Origin: Mycteria americana
Lineage: Eukaryota > Chordata > Aves > Ciconiiformes > Ciconiidae
Reading direction: 5' to 3'
Assembly (NCBI RefSeq): GCF_035582795.1
Contig: NW_027445644.1
Span: 659,615 to 723,614 of the forward strand
DNA length: 64,000 bases
The translations under genes were made by a program, and so were the position numbers. Positions 1-14,600 of the stretch are shown here, in pieces (the stretch's first letter is position 1; each line of letters starts with the position of its first letter). The notes under the pieces are model-generated. The model did not search any database and was not told where the DNA came from. It saw only the letters and a program-made list of their open reading frames with translations.

Positions 1-3000
1 CAAAAGCTTTGCTTGGTAATGGGGCAACACTGTGTATGACTCTCTCCCAGTGCCCGGCAGTGAAATTGGAAACGTCCAGAGATTGCGCCCACAGGAAAGC
101 TTCCAGCACTGAAAGCTATAGCTGGTTTTCACTGTCCCATGGAACTCCATTCGCTGCCACACAGATATTCGCGCTCTGCTAAAGCTTTGCTTGGTAATGG
201 GGCAACACTCTGTATCTCTCTCTGGCAGAGCCCGGCTGCCAAATTGGATACGGCCAGAGATTGCGCTCATACGAAAGCTGCCAGCACTGAAAGCTCTAGC
301 TGGATTTTACTGTCCCTTGGAACTGCATTCGCTGCCACACAGACATTCGCCCTCTGCTAAAGTTTTGCTTCGTAATGGGGCAACACTCTCTAGCTCTCTC
401 TGGCAGAGCCTGGCTGCCAAATTGGAAACGTCCAGACATTGCGCCCACAGGAAAGCTGCCAGCACTGAAAGCTCTAGCTGGTTTTCACTGTCCCTTGGAA
501 CTGCATTCGCTGCCACACAGACATTCGCGCTCTGCAACAGCTTTGCTTGGTAGTGGGGCAACACTCTCTAGCTCTCTCTGGCAGATCCCGGCTGCCAAAT
601 TGGAAACGTCCAGAGATTGCGCCCACAGGAAAGCTGCCAGCACTGAAAGCTGTAGCTGGTTTTCACTGTCCCTTGGAACTGCATTCGCTGCCACACAGAC
701 ATTCGCGCTCTGCTAAAGCTTTGCTTCGTAATGGGGCAACACTCTGTATCTCTCTCTTGCACAGCCCAGCTGCCAAATTGAACCGTCCAGAGATTGCGCC
801 CACAGGAAAGCTGCCAGCACTGTAAGCTCTAGCTGGTTTTCACTGTCCCTTGGAACTGCATTCGCTGCCACACAGACATTCGCGCTCTGCTAAAGCTTTG
901 CTTCGTAATGGGGCAACACTCTGTATCTCTCTCTGGCAGAGCCCGGCTGACAAATTGGAAACGTCCAACGATTGCGCTCATAGGAAAGCTGCCAGCACTG
1001 ATAGCTCTAGCTGGTTTTCACTGTCCCTTGGAACTGCATTCGCTGCCACACAGACATTCGCGCTCTACAAAAGCTTTCCTTGGTAATGGGGCAACAGTCT
1101 GTATGACTCTTTCCCAGTGCCCGGCAGTGAAATGGGAAACATCAAGAGATTGAGCCCACAGGAAAGCTGCCAGCACTGAAAGCTCTAGCTGGTTTTCACT
1201 GTCCCTTGGAACTGCATTCGCTGCCACACAGACATTCGCGCTCTGCTAAAGCTTTGCTTGGTAATGGGGCAACACTCTGTATCTCTCACTGGTAGAGCCC
1301 GGCTGCCAAATTGGAAACGTCCAGAGATTGCGCCCACAGGAAAACTGCCAGCACTGAAAGCTCTAGCTGGTTTTTACTGTCCCTTGGAACTGCATTCGCT
1401 GCCACACAGACATTCGCGCTCTGCAACAGCTTTGCTTCGTAATGCGGCAACACTCTGTATCTCCCTCTGGCAGAGCCCGGCTGCCAAATTGGAAACGTCC
1501 AGAGATTGCGCCCACAGGAAAGCTGCCAGCACTGAAAGCAGTAGCTGGTTTTCACTGTCCCTTGGAACTGCATTCGCTGCCAGTCAGATATTCGCGATCT
1601 GCTAAATCATTGCTTCGTAATGGGGCAACAGTCTTTATCTCTCTCTGGCAGAGCCCGGCTGCCAAATTGGAAACGTCCAGAGATTGCGCCCAACAGGAAA
1701 GCTGCCAGCACTGAAAGCTCTAGCTGGTTTTCACTGTCCCTTGGAACTGCATTCGCTGCCACACAGACATTCGCGCTCTACAAAAGCTTTGTTTGGTAAT
1801 GGGGCAACACTGTGTATGACTCTCTCCCAGTGCCTGGCAGTGAAATTTGAAACGTCCAGAGATGGCGCCCACAGGAAAGCTGCCAGCACTGAAAGCTCTA
1901 GCTGGTTTTCACTGTCCCTTGGAACTGCATTCGCTGCCACACAGACATTCGTGCTCTGCAAAAGCTTTGCTTCGTAATGGCCCAACAGTCTCTAGGTCTC
2001 TCTGGCAGAGCCCGGCTGCCAAATTGAAAACGTCCAGAGATTGCGCCCACTGGAAAGCTGCCAGCACTGAAAGCTCTAGTTGATTTTCACTGTCCCTTGG
2101 AACTGCATTCGCTGCCACAAAGACATTCGCGCTCTGCAACAGCTTTGCTTCGTAATGCGGCCACACTCTATATCTCTCTCTGGCAGAGCACGGCTGCCAA
2201 ATTGAAAACGTCCAGATATTGCGCCCACAGGAAAGCTGCCAGCACTGAAAGCTGTAGCTGGTTTTCACTGTCCCTTGGAACTGCATTCGCTGCCGCACAG
2301 ACATTCGTGCTCTGCAAAAGCTTTGCTTCGTAATGGCCCAACACTCTCTAGCTCTCTCTGGCAGAGCCCGGCTACCAAATTGAAAACGTCCAGAGATTGC
2401 GCCCACAGGAAAGCTGCCAGCACTGAAAGCTCTAGCTGGTTTTCACTGTCCCTTGGAACTGCATTCGCTGCCACAAAGACATTCGCGCTCTGCAACAGCT
2501 TTGCTTCGTAATGCGGCAACACTCTGTATCTCTGTCTGGGTAGAGCCCGGCTGCCAAATTGGAAACGTCCAGAGATTGCGCCCACAGGAAAGCTGCCAGC
2601 ACTGAAAGCTCTAGCTGGATTTTACTGTCCCTTGGAACTGCATTCGCTGCCACACAGACATTCGCCCTCTGCTAAAGTTTTGCTTGGTAATGGGGCAACA
2701 GTTTGTATCTCTCTCTGGCAGAGCCCGGCTTGCAAATTGGAAACGTCCAGCGATTGCGCCCACAGGAAAGCTGCCAGCACTGAAAGCTCTAGCTGGTTTT
2801 CACTGTCCCTTGGAACTGCATTCGCTGCCACACAGACTTTCGCGCTCTACAAAAGCTTTGCTTGGTAATGGGGCAACAGTCTGTATGACACTCTCCCAGT
2901 GCCCGGCAGTGAAATGGGAAACATCCAGAGATTGCGCCCACAGGAAAGCTGCCAGCACTGAAAGCTCTAGCTGGTTTTCACTGTCCCTTGGAACTGCATT

Positions 3001-4109
3001 CGCTGCCACAAAGACATTCGCGCTCTGCAACACCTTTTCTTCGTAATGCGGCAACACTCTGTATCTCTGTCTGGGTAGAGCCCGGCTGCCAAATTGGAAA
3101 CGTCCAGAGATTGCGCCCACAGGAAAGCTGCCAGCACTGAAAGCTCTAGCTGGATTTTACTGTCCCTTGGAACTGCATTCGCTGCCACACAGATATTCGC
3201 CCTCTGCTACAGTTTTGCTTGGTAATGGGGCAACAGTCTGTATCTCTCTCTGGCAGAGCCCGGCTTGAAAATTGGAAACGTCCAGCGATTGCGCCCACAG
3301 GAAAGCTGCCAGCACTGAAAGCTCTAGCTGGTTTTCACTGTCCCTAGGAACTGCATTCGCTGCCACAAACACATTTGCGCTCTGCAACAGCTTTGCTTCG
3401 TAATGCGGCAACACTCTGTATCTCTGTCTGGGTAGAGCCCGGCTGCCAAATTGGAAACGTCCAGAGATTGCGTCCACAGGAAAGCTGCCAGCACTGAAAG
3501 CTCTAGCTGGATTTTACTGTCCCTTGGAACTGCATTCGCTGCCACACAGACATTCGCCCTCTGCTAAAGTTTTGCTTGGTAATGGGGCAACAGTCTGTAT
3601 CTCTCTCTGGCAGAGCCCGGCTGCGAAATTGGAAACGTCCAGGGATTGCGCCCACAGGAAAGCTGCCAGCACTGAAAGCTCTAGCTGGTTTTCACTGTCC
3701 CTTGGAACTGCATTCGCTGCCACACAGACATGCGCGCTCTACAAAAGCTTTGCTTGGTAATGGGGCAACAGTCTGTATGACACTCTCCCAGTGCCCGGCA
3801 GTGAAATGGGAAACATCCAGAGATTGCGCCCACAGGAAAGCTGCCAGCACTGAAAGCTCTAGCTGGTTTTCACTGTCCCTTGGAACTGCATTCGCTGCCA
3901 CACAGACATTCGCGCTCTACAAAAGCTTTGCTTGGTAATGGGGCAACACTCTTTATCTCTCCCTGGCAGAGCCCGGCTTGCAAATTGGCAAAGTCCAGAG
4001 ATTGCGCCCACAGGAAAGCTGCCAGCACTGAAAGCTCTAGCTGGTTTTCACTGTCCCTTGGAACTGCATTCGCTGACAAACAGACATTCGCGCTCTGCTA
4101 AAGCTTTGC

Positions 4110-5600
4110 TTGGTAAGGGGGCAACACTCTCTATCTCTCTCTGGTAGAGCCCGGCTGCCAAATTGGAAACGTCCAGAGATTGTGCCCACAGGAAAGCTGC
4201 CAGCACTGAAAGCTCTAGCTGGTTTTTACTGTCCCTTGGAACTGCATTCGCTGCCACACAGACATTCGCGCTCTGCAACAGCTTTGCTTCGTAATGCGGC
4301 AACACTCTGTATCTCTCTCTGGCAGAGCCCGGCTGCCAAATTGGAAACGTCCAGAGATTGCGCCCACAGGAAAGCTGCCAGCACTGAAAGCTCTAGCTGG
4401 TTTTCACTGTCCCTTGGAACTGCATTCGCTGCCACACAGACATTCGCGCTCTACAAAAACTTTGTTTGGTAATGGGGCAACACTGTGTATGACTCTCTCC
4501 CAGTGCCCGGCAGTGAAATTGGAAACGTCCAGAGATTGCGCCCACAGGAAAGCTGCCAGCACTGAAAGCTCTAGCTGGTTTTCACTGTCCCTTGGAACTG
4601 CATTCGCTGCCACACAGACATTCGTGCTCTGCAAAAGCTTTGCTTCGTAATGGCCCAACAGTCTCTAGGTCTCTCTGGCAGAGCCCGGCTGCCAAATTGA
4701 AAACGTCAAGAGATTGCGCCCACAGGAAAGCTGCCAGCACTGAAAGCTCTAGCTGGTTTTTACTGTCCCTTGGAACTGCATTCGCTGCCACACAGACATT
4801 CGCGCTCTGCAACAGCTTTGCTTCGTAATGCGGCCACACTCTGTATCTCTCTCTGGCAGAGCCCGGCCGCCAAATTGGAAACGTCCAGATATTGCGCCCA
4901 CAGGAAAGCTGCCAGCACTGAAAGCTCTAGCTGGTTTTCACTGTCCCTTGGAACTGCATTCGCTGCCACACAGACATTCGTGCTCTGCAAAAGCTTTGCT
5001 TCGTAATGGCCCAACACTCTCTAGCTCTCTCTGGCAGAGCCCGGCTACTAAATTGTAAACGTCCAGAGATTGCGCCCACAGGAAAGCTGCCAGCACTGAA
5101 AGCTCTAGCTGGTTTTCACTGTCCCTTGGAACTGCATTCGCTGCCACACAGACATTCGCGCTCTGCAACAGCTTTGCTTCGTAATGCGGCAACACTCTGT
5201 ATCTCTCTCTGGCAGAGCCCGGTTGCCAAATTGGAAACGTCGAGAGATTGCGCCCACAGGAAAGCTGCCAGCACTGAAAGCTATAGCTGGTTTTCACTGT
5301 CCCTTGGAACTGCATTCACTGCCACACAGACATTCGTGCTCTGCAAAAGCTTTGCTTCGTAATGGCCCAACACTCTCTAGCTCTCTCTGGCAGAGCCCGG
5401 CTACCAAATTGAAAAAGTCCAGAGATTGCGCCCACAGGAAAGCTGCCAGCACTGAAAGCTCTAGCTGGTTTTCACTGTCCCTTGGAACTGCAGTCGCTGC
5501 CACAAAGACATTCGCTCTCTGCTAAAGCTTTGCTTCGTAATGCGGCAACACTCTGTATCTCTGTCTGGGTAGAGCCGGGCTGCCAAATTGGAAACGTCCA
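4110..5600. repeat. Satellite block repeated 5,879 bp downstream (about 9,989-11,480)
   Basis: Monomers from about 4,110 share private variants, in the same order, with those from about 9,989, at a constant offset of 5,879 bp (33 monomers). Examples are ACAAAAACTTTGTTTGG at 4,453 and 10,332, and the GTCTCTAGGTCTCTC variant near 4,660 and 10,540. The match is strong in the segments I compared; exact limits need alignment. Confidence 0.65.
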
Positions 5601-8600
5601 GAGATTGCGCCCACAGGAAAGCTGCCAGCACTGAAAGCTCTAGCTGGATTTTACTGTCCCTTGGAACTGCATTCGCTGCCACACAGACATTCGCCCTCTG
5701 CTAAAGTTTTGCTTGGTAATTGGGCAACAGTCTGTATCTCTCTCTGGCAGAGCCCGGCTGCGAAATTGGAAACGTGCAGGGATTGCGCCCACAGGAAAGC
5801 TGCCAGCACTGAAAGCTCTAGCTGGTTTTCACTGTCCCTTGGAACTGCATTCGCTGCCACACAGACTTTCGCGCTCTACAAAAGCTTTGCTTGGTAATGG
5901 GGCAACAGTCTGTATGACACTCTCCGAGTGCCCGGCAGTGAAATGGGAAACATCCAGAGATTGCGCCCACAGGAAAGCTGCCAGCACTGAAAGCTCTATC
6001 TGGTTTTCACTGTCCCTAGGAACTGCATTCGCTGCCACAAAGACATTTGCGCTCTGCAACAGCTTTGCTTCGTAATGCGGCAACACTCTGTATCTCTGTC
6101 TGGGTAGAGCCCGGCTGCCAAATTGGAAACGTCCAGAGATTGCGTCCACAGGAAAGCTGCCAGCACTGAAAGCTCTAGCTGGATTTTACTGTCCCTTGGA
6201 ACTGCATTCGCTGCCACACAGACATTCGCCCTCTGCTAAAGTTTTGCTTGGTAATGGGGCAACAGTCTGTATCTCTCTCTGGCAGAGCCCGGCTGCGAAA
6301 TTGGAAACGTCCAGGGATTGCGCCCACAGGAAAGCTGCCAGCACTGAAAGCTCTAGCTGGTTTTCACTGTCCCTTGGAACTGCATTCGCTGCCACACAGA
6401 CATTCGTGCTCTGCAAAAGCTTTGCTTCGTAATGGCCCAACACTCTCTAGCTCTCTCTGGCAGAGCCCGGCTACCAAATTGAAAACGTCCAGAGATTGCG
6501 CCCACAGGAAAGCTGCCAGCACTGAAAGCTTTAGCTGGTTTTCACTGTCCCTTGGAACTGCATTCGCTGCCACACAGACTTGCGCTCTCTACAAAAGCTT
6601 TGCTTGGTAATGGGGCAACAGTCTGTATGACACTCTCCCAGTGCCCGGCAGTGAAATGGGAAACATCCAGAGATTGCGCCCACAGGAAAGCTGCCAGCAC
6701 TGAAAGCTCTAGCTGGTTTTCACTGTCCCTAGGAACTGCATTCGCTGCCACAAAGACATTTGCGCTCTGCAACAGCTTTGCTTGGTAATGCGGCAACACT
6801 CTGTATCTCTGTCTGGGTAGAGCCCGGCTGCCAAATAGGAAACGTCCAGAGATTGCGTCCACAGGAAAGCTGCCAGCACTGAAAGCTCTAGCTGGATTTT
6901 ACTGTCCCTTGGAACTGCATTCGCTGCCACACAGACATTCGCCCACTGCTAAAGTTTTGCTTGGTAATGGGGCAACAGTCTGTATCTCTCTCTGGCAGAG
7001 CCCGGCTGCGAAATTGGAAACGTCCAGGGATTGCGCCCACAGGAAAGCTGCCAGCACTGAAAGCTCTAGCTGGTTTTTACTGTCCCTTGGAACTGCATTC
7101 GCTGCCACACAGACATTCGCGCTCTGCAACAGCTTTGCTTCGTAATGCGGCCACACTCTGTATCTCTCTCTGGCAGAGCGCGGCCGCCAAATTGGAAACG
7201 TCCAGATATTGCGCCCACAGGAAAGCTGCCAGCACTGAAAGCTCTAGCTGGTTTTCACTGTCCCTTGGAACTGCATTCGCTGCCACACAGACATTCGTGC
7301 TCTGCAAAAGCTTTGCTTCGTAATGGCCCAACACTCTCTAGCTCTCTCTGGCAGAGCCCGGCTACTAAATTGAAAACGTCCAGAGATTGCGCCCACAGGA
7401 AAGCTGCCAGCACTGAAAGCTCTAGCTGGTTTTCACTGTCCCTTGGAACTGCATTCGCTGCCACACAGACATTCGCGCTCTGCAACAGCTTTGCTTCGTA
7501 ATGCAGCAACACTCTGTATCTCTCTCTGGCAGAGCCCGGCTGCCAAATTGGAAACGTCGAGAGATTGCGTCCACACGAAAGCTGCCAGCACTGAAAGCTC
7601 TAGCTGGATTTTACTGTCCCTTGGAACTGCATTCGCTGCCACACAGACATTCGCCCTCTGCTAAAGTTTTGCTTGGTAATGGGGCAACAGTCTGTATCTC
7701 TCTCTGGCAGAGCCCGGCTGCGAAATTGGAAACGTCCAGGGATTGCGCCCACAGGAAAGCTGCCAGCACTGAAAGCTCTAGCTGGATTTTACTGTCCCTT
7801 GGAACTGCATTCGCTGCCACACAGACATTCGCCCTCTGCTAAAGTTTTGCTTGGTAATGGGGCAACAGTTTGTATGACACTCTCCCAGTGCCCGGCAGTG
7901 AAATGGGAAACATCCAGAGATTGCGCCCACAGGAAAGCTGCCAGCACTGAAAGCTCTAGCTGGTTTTCACTGTCCCTTGGAACTGCATTCGCTGCCACAC
8001 AGACATTCGCGCTCTACAAAAGCTTTGCTTGGTAATGGGGCAACACTCTTTATCTCTCTCTGGCAGAGCCCGGCTTGCAAATTGGCAACGTCCAGAGATT
8101 GCGCCCACAGGAAAGCTGCCAGCACTGAAAGCTCTAGCTGGTTTTCACTGTCCCTTGGAACTGCATTCGCTGCCACACAGACATTCGCGCTCTGCTAAAG
8201 CTTTGCTTGGTAATGGGGCAACACTCGCTATCTCTCACTGGTAGAGCCCGGCTGCCAAATTGGAAACGTCCAGAGATTGCGCCCACAGGAAAGCTGCCAG
8301 CACTGAAAGCTCTAGCTGGTTTTTACTGTCCCTTGGAACTGCATTCGCTGCCACACAGACATTCGCGCTCTGCAACAGCTTTGCTTCGTAATGCGGCAAC
8401 ACTCTGTATCTCTCTCTGGCAGAGCCCGGCTGCCAAATTGGAAACGTCGAGAGATTGCGCCCACAGGAAAGCTGCCGGCACTGAAAGCAGTAGCTGGTTT
8501 TCACTGTCCCTTGGAACTGCATTCGCTGCCACACAGACATTCGTGCTCTGCAAAAGCTTTGCTTCGTAATGGCCCAACACTCTCTAGCTCTCTCTGGCAG

Positions 8601-11600
8601 AGCCCGGCTACCAAATTGAAAACGTCCAGACATTGCGCCCACAGGAAAGCTGCCAGCACTGAAAGCTCTAGCTGGTTTTCACTGTCCCTTGGAACTGCAT
8701 TCGCTGCCACAAAGACATTCGCGCTCTGCAACAGCTTTGCTTCGTAATGCGGCAACACTCTGTATCTCTGTCTGGGTAGAGCCCGGCTGCCAAATTGGAA
8801 ACGTCCAGAGATTGCGTCCACAGGAAAGCTGCCAGCACTGAAAGCTCTAGCTGGATTTTACTGTCCCTTGGAACTGCATTCGCTGCCACACAGACATTCG
8901 CCCTCTGCTAAAGTTTTGCTTGGTAATGGGGCAACAGTCTGTATCTCTCTCTGGCAGAGCCCGGCTGCGAAATTGGAAACGTCCAGGGATTGCGCCCACA
9001 GGAAAGCTGCCAGCACTGAAAGCTGTAGCTGGTTTTCACTGTCCCTTGGAACTGCATTCGCTGCCACACAGACATTCGTGCTCTGCAAAAGCTTTGCTTC
9101 GTAATGGCCCAACACTCTCTAGCTCTCTCTGGCAGAGCCCGGCTACCAAATTGAAAACGTCCAGAGATTGCGCCCACAGGAAAGCTGCCAGCACTGAAAG
9201 CTCTAGCTGGTTTTCACTGTCCCTTGGAACTGCATTCGCTGCCACACAGACATTCGCGCTCTACAAAAGCTTTGTTTGGTAATGGGGCAACACTGTGTAT
9301 GACTCTCTCCCAGTGCCCGGCAGTGAAATTGGAAACGTCCAGAGATTGCGCCCACAGGAAAGCTGCCAGCACTGAAAGCTCTAGCTGGTTTTCACTGTCC
9401 CTTGGAACTGCATTCGCTGCCACACAGATATTCGTGCTCTGCAAAAGCTTTGCTTCGTAATGGCCCAACACTCTCTAGCTCTCTCTGGCAGAGCCCGGCT
9501 ACCAAATTGAAAACGTCCAGAGACTGCGCCCACAGGAAAGCTGCCAGCACTGAAAGCTCTAGCTGGTTTTCACTGTCCCTTGGAACTGCATTCGCTGCCA
9601 CAAAGACATTCGCGCTGTGCAACAGCTTTGCTTCGTAATGCGGCAACACTCTGTATCTCTGTCTGGGTAGAGCCCGGCTGCCAAATTGGAAACGTCCAGA
9701 GATTGCTCCCACAGGAAAGCTGCCAGCACTGAAAGCTCTAGCTGGATTTTACTGTCCCTTGGAACTGCTTTCGCTGCCACACAGACATTCGCCCTCTGCT
9801 AAAGTTTTGCTTGGTAATGGGGCAACAGTCTGTATCTCTCTCTGGCAGAGCCCGGCTTGCAAATTGGAAACGTCCAGCGATAGCGCCCACAGGAAAGCTG
9901 CCAGCACTGAAAGCTCTAGCTGGTTTTCACTGTCCCTTGGAACTGCATTCGCTGCCACACAGACATTCGCGCTCTGCTAAAGCTTTTCTTGGTAATGGGG
10001 CAACACTCGCTATCTCTCACTGGTAGAGCCCGGCTGCCAAATTGGAAACGTCCAGAGATTGCGCCCACAGGAAAGCTGCCAGCACTGAAAGCTCTAGCTG
10101 TTTTTTACTGTCCCTTGGAACTGCATTCGCTGCCACACAGACATTCGCGCTCTGCAACAGCTTTGCTTCGTAATGTGGCAACAATCTATATCTCTCTCTG
10201 GCAGAGCCGGGCTGCCAAATTGGAAACGTCGAGAGATTGCGCCCACAGGAAAGCTGCCGGCACTGAAAGCTCTAGCTGGTTTTCACTGTCCCTTGGAACT
10301 GCATTCGCTGCCACACAGACATTCGCGCTCTACAAAAACTTTGTTTGGTAATGGGGCAACACTGTGTATGACTCTCTCCCAGTGCCCGGCAGTGAAATTG
10401 GAAACGTCCAGAGATTGCGCCCACAGGAAAGCTGCCAGCACTGAAAGCTCTAGCTGGTTTTCACTGTCCCTTGGAACTGCATTCGCTGCCACACAGACAT
10501 TCGTGCTCTGCAAAAGCTTTGCTTCGTAATGGCCCAACAGTCTCTAGGTCTCTCTGGCAGAGCCCGGCTGCCAAATTGAAAACGTCAAGAGATTGCGCCC
10601 ACAGGAAAGCTGCCAGCACTGAAAGCTCTAGCTGGTTTTCACTGTCCCTTGGAACTGCATTCGCTGCCACACAGACATTCGCGCTCTGCAACAGCTTTGC
10701 TTCGTAATGCGGCAACACTCTGTATCTCTCTCTGGCAGAGCCCGGCTGCCAAATTGGAAACGTCGAGAGATTGCGCCCACAGGAAAGCTGCCAGCACTGA
10801 AAGCTCTAGCTGGTTTTCACTGTCCCTTGGAACTGCATTCGCTGCCACACAGACATTTGTGCTCTGCAAAAGCTTTGCTTCGTAATGGCCCAACACTCTC
10901 TAGCTCTCTCTGGCAGAGCCCGGCTACCAAATTGAAAACGTCCAGAGATTGCGCCCACAGGAAAGCTGCCAGCACTGAAAGCTCTAGCTGGTTTTCACTG
11001 TCCCTTGGAACTGCATTCGCTGCCACAAATACATTCGCGCTCTGCAACAGCTTTGCTTCGTAATGCGGCAACACTCTGTATCTCTGTCTGGGTAGAGCCC
11101 GGCTGCCAAATTGGAAACGTCCAGAGATTGCGCCCACAGGAAAGCTGCCAGCACTGAAAGCTCTAGCTGGATTTTACTGTCCCTTGGAACTGCATTCGCT
11201 GCCACACAGACATTCGCCCTCTGCTAAAGTTTTGCTTGGTAATGGGGCAACAGTCTGTATCTCTCTCTGGCAGAGCCCGGCTGCGAAATTGGAAACGTCC
11301 AGGGATTGCGCCCACAGGAAAGCTGCGAGAACTGAAAGCTGTAGCTGGTTTTCACTGTCCCTTGGAACTGCATTCGCTGCCACACAGACATTCGCCCTCT
11401 TCAACAGCTTTGCTAGGTAATGGGGCAACACTCTGTATCACTCTCTGGCAGAGCCCGGCTGCCAAATTGGAAACGTCCAGCGATAGCGGCCACACGAAAG
11501 CTGCCAGCATTGAAAGCTGTAGCTGGTTTTCACTGTCCCTTGGAATTACATTCGCTGCCACACAGACATTCGCGCTCTGCTAAAGCTTTGCTTCGTAATG

Positions 11601-14600
11601 GGGCAACACTCTGTCTCTCTCTGGCAGAGCCCAGCTTGCAAATTGGAAACGTCCAACGATTGCACTCATAGGAAAGCTGCCAGCACTGAAAGCTCTAGCT
11701 GGATTTTACTGTCCCTTAGAACTGCATTCGCTGCCATACAGACATTCGCGCTCTGCTAAAGCTTTTCTTGGTAATGGGGCAACACTCTTTATCTCTCTGT
11801 GGCAGAGCCCGGCTGCCAAATTGAAACGTCCAGAGATTGCGCCCACAGGAAAGCTGCCAGCACTGTAAGCTCTAGCTGGTTTTCACTGTCCCTTGGAACT
11901 GCATTCGCTGCCACACAGACATTCGCGCTCTGCTAAAGCTTTGCTTGGTCATGGGGCAACAGTCTGTATGACTCTCTCCCAATGCCCGGCAGCCAAATTG
12001 GAAACGTCCAGAGATTGCGCCCACAGGAAAGCTGCCAGCACTGAAAGCTCTAGCTGGTTTTCACTGTCCCTTGGAACTGCATTCGCTGCCACACAGACAT
12101 TCGCGCTCTGCAACAGCTTTGCTTCGTAATGCGGCAACACTCTGTATCTCTCTCTGGCAGAGCCCGGCTGCCAAATTGGAAACGTCCAGAGATTGCGCCC
12201 ACAGGAAAGCTGCCAGCACTGTAAGCTCTAGCTGGTTTTCACTGTCCCTTGGATCTGCATTCGCTGCCACACAGACATTCGCGCTCTGCAACAGCTTTGC
12301 TTCGTAATGCGGCAACACTCTGTATCTCTCTCTGGCAGAGACCGGCTGCCAAATTGGAAACGTCCAGAGATTGCGCCCACAGGAAAGCTGCCAGCACTGA
12401 AAGCTGTAGCTGGTTTTCACTGTCCCTTGGAACTGCATTCGCTGCCACACAGACATTCGCGCTCTGCTAAAGCTTTGCTTGGTCATGGGGCAACAGTCTG
12501 TATGACTCTCTCCCAATGCCCGGCAGTGAAATTGGAAACGTCCAGAGATTGCGCCCACAGGAAAGCTGCCAGCATTGAAAGCTCTAGCTGGTTTTCACTG
12601 TCCCTTGGAACTGCATTCGCTGCCACAAAGACATTCGCGCTCTGCAACAGCTTTGCTTCGTAATGCGGCAACACTCTGTATCTCTCTCTGGCAGAGCCCG
12701 GCTGCCAAATTGGAAACGTCCAGAGATTGCGCCCACAGGAAAGCTGCCAGCACTGAAAGCTCTAGCTGGTTTTCACTGTCCCTTGGAACTGCATTCGCTG
12801 CCACACAGACATTCGCGCTGTGCAAAATCTTTGCTTCGTAATGGGGCCACACTCTGTATCTCTCTCTGGCAGAGCCCGGCTGCCACATTGGAAACGTCCA
12901 GAGATTGCGCCCACAGGAAAGCTGCCAGCACTGAAAGCTGTAGCTGGTTTTCACTGTCCCTTGGAACTGCATTTGCTGTCACACAGACATTCGCGCTCTG
13001 CAGCAGCTTTGCATCGTAATGCGGCAACACTCTGTATCTCTCTCTGGCAGAGCCCGGCTGCCAAATTGGAAACGTCCAGAGATTGCGCCCACAGGAAAGC
13101 TGCCAGCATTGAAAGCTGTAGCTGGTTTTCACTGTCCCTTGGAACTACATTCGCTGCCACACAGACATTCGCGCTCTGCTAAAGCTTTTCTTGGTAATGG
13201 GGCAACACTCTGTATTTCTCTGTGGCAGAGTCCGGCTGCCAAATTGAAACGTCCAGAGATTGCGCCCACAGGAAAGCTGCCAGCACTGTAAGCTCTAGCT
13301 GGTTTTCACTGTCCCTTGGAACTGCATTCGCTGCCACACAGACATTCGCGCTCTGCTAAAGCTTTGCTTGGTCATGGGGCAACCGTCTGTATGACTCTCT
13401 CCCAATGCCCGGCAGTGAAATTGGAAACGTCCAGAGATTGCGCCCACAGGAAAGCTGCCAGCACTGAAAGCTCTAGCTGGTTTTCACTGTCCCTTGGATC
13501 TGCATTCGCTGCCACACAGACATTCGCGCTCTGCAACAGCTTTGCTTCGTAATGCGGCAACACTCTGTATCTCTCTCTGGCAGAGCCCGGCTGCCAAATT
13601 GGAAACGTCCAGAGATTGCGCCCACAGGAAAGCTGCCAGCACTGAAAGCTCTAGCTGGTTTTCACTGTCCCTTGGAACTGCATTCGCTGCCACACAGACA
13701 TTCGCGCTCTGCAACAGCTTTGCTTCGTAATGCGGCAACACTCTGTATCTCTCTCTGGCAGAGACCGGCTGCCAAATTGGAAACGTCCAGAGATTGCGCC
13801 CACAGGAAAGCTGCCAGCACTGTAAGCTCTAGCTGGTTTTCACTCTCCCTTGGATCTGCATTCGCTGCCACACAGACATTCGCGCTCTGCAACAGCTTTG
13901 CTTCGTAATGCGGCAACACTCTGTATCTCTCTCTGGCAGAGCCCGGCTGCCAAATTGGAAACGTCCAGAGATTGCGCCCACAGGAAAGCTGCCAGCACTG
14001 AAAGCTCTAGCTGGTTTTCACTGTCCCTTGGAACTGCATTCGCTGCCACACAGACATTCGCGCTCTGCTAAAGCTTTGCTTGGTCATGGGGCAACAGTCT
14101 GTATGACTCTCTCCCAATGCCCGGCAGTGAAATTGGAAACGTCCAGAGATTGCGCCCACAGGAAAGCTGCCAGCACTGAAAGCTCTAGCTGGTTTTCACT
14201 GTCCCTTGGATCTGCATTCGCTGCCACACAGACATTCGCGCTCTGCAACAGCTTTGCTTCGTAATGCGGCAACACTCTGCATCTCTCTCTGGCAGAGACC
14301 GGCTGCCAAATTGGAAACGTCCAGAGATTGCGCCCACAGCAAAGCTGCCAGCACTGAAAGCTGTAGCTGGTTTTCACTGTCCCTTGGAACTGCATTCGCT
14401 GCCACACAGACATTCACGCTCTGCTAAAGCTTTGCTTGGTCATGGGGCAACAGTCTGTATGACTCTCTCCCAATGCCCGGCAGTGAAATTGGAAACGTCC
14501 AGAGATTGCGCCCACAGGAAAGCTGCCAGCTCTGAAAGCTCTAGCTGGTTTTCACTGTCCCTTGGAACTGCATTCGCTGCCACAAAGACATTCGCGCTCT

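Noticed and set aside
230-260. CENP-B box in the satellite.
   Set aside because: AAATTGGAAACGTCC matches the TTGGAAACG core of the mammalian box, but the essential TTCG half and the CGGG end are not present.
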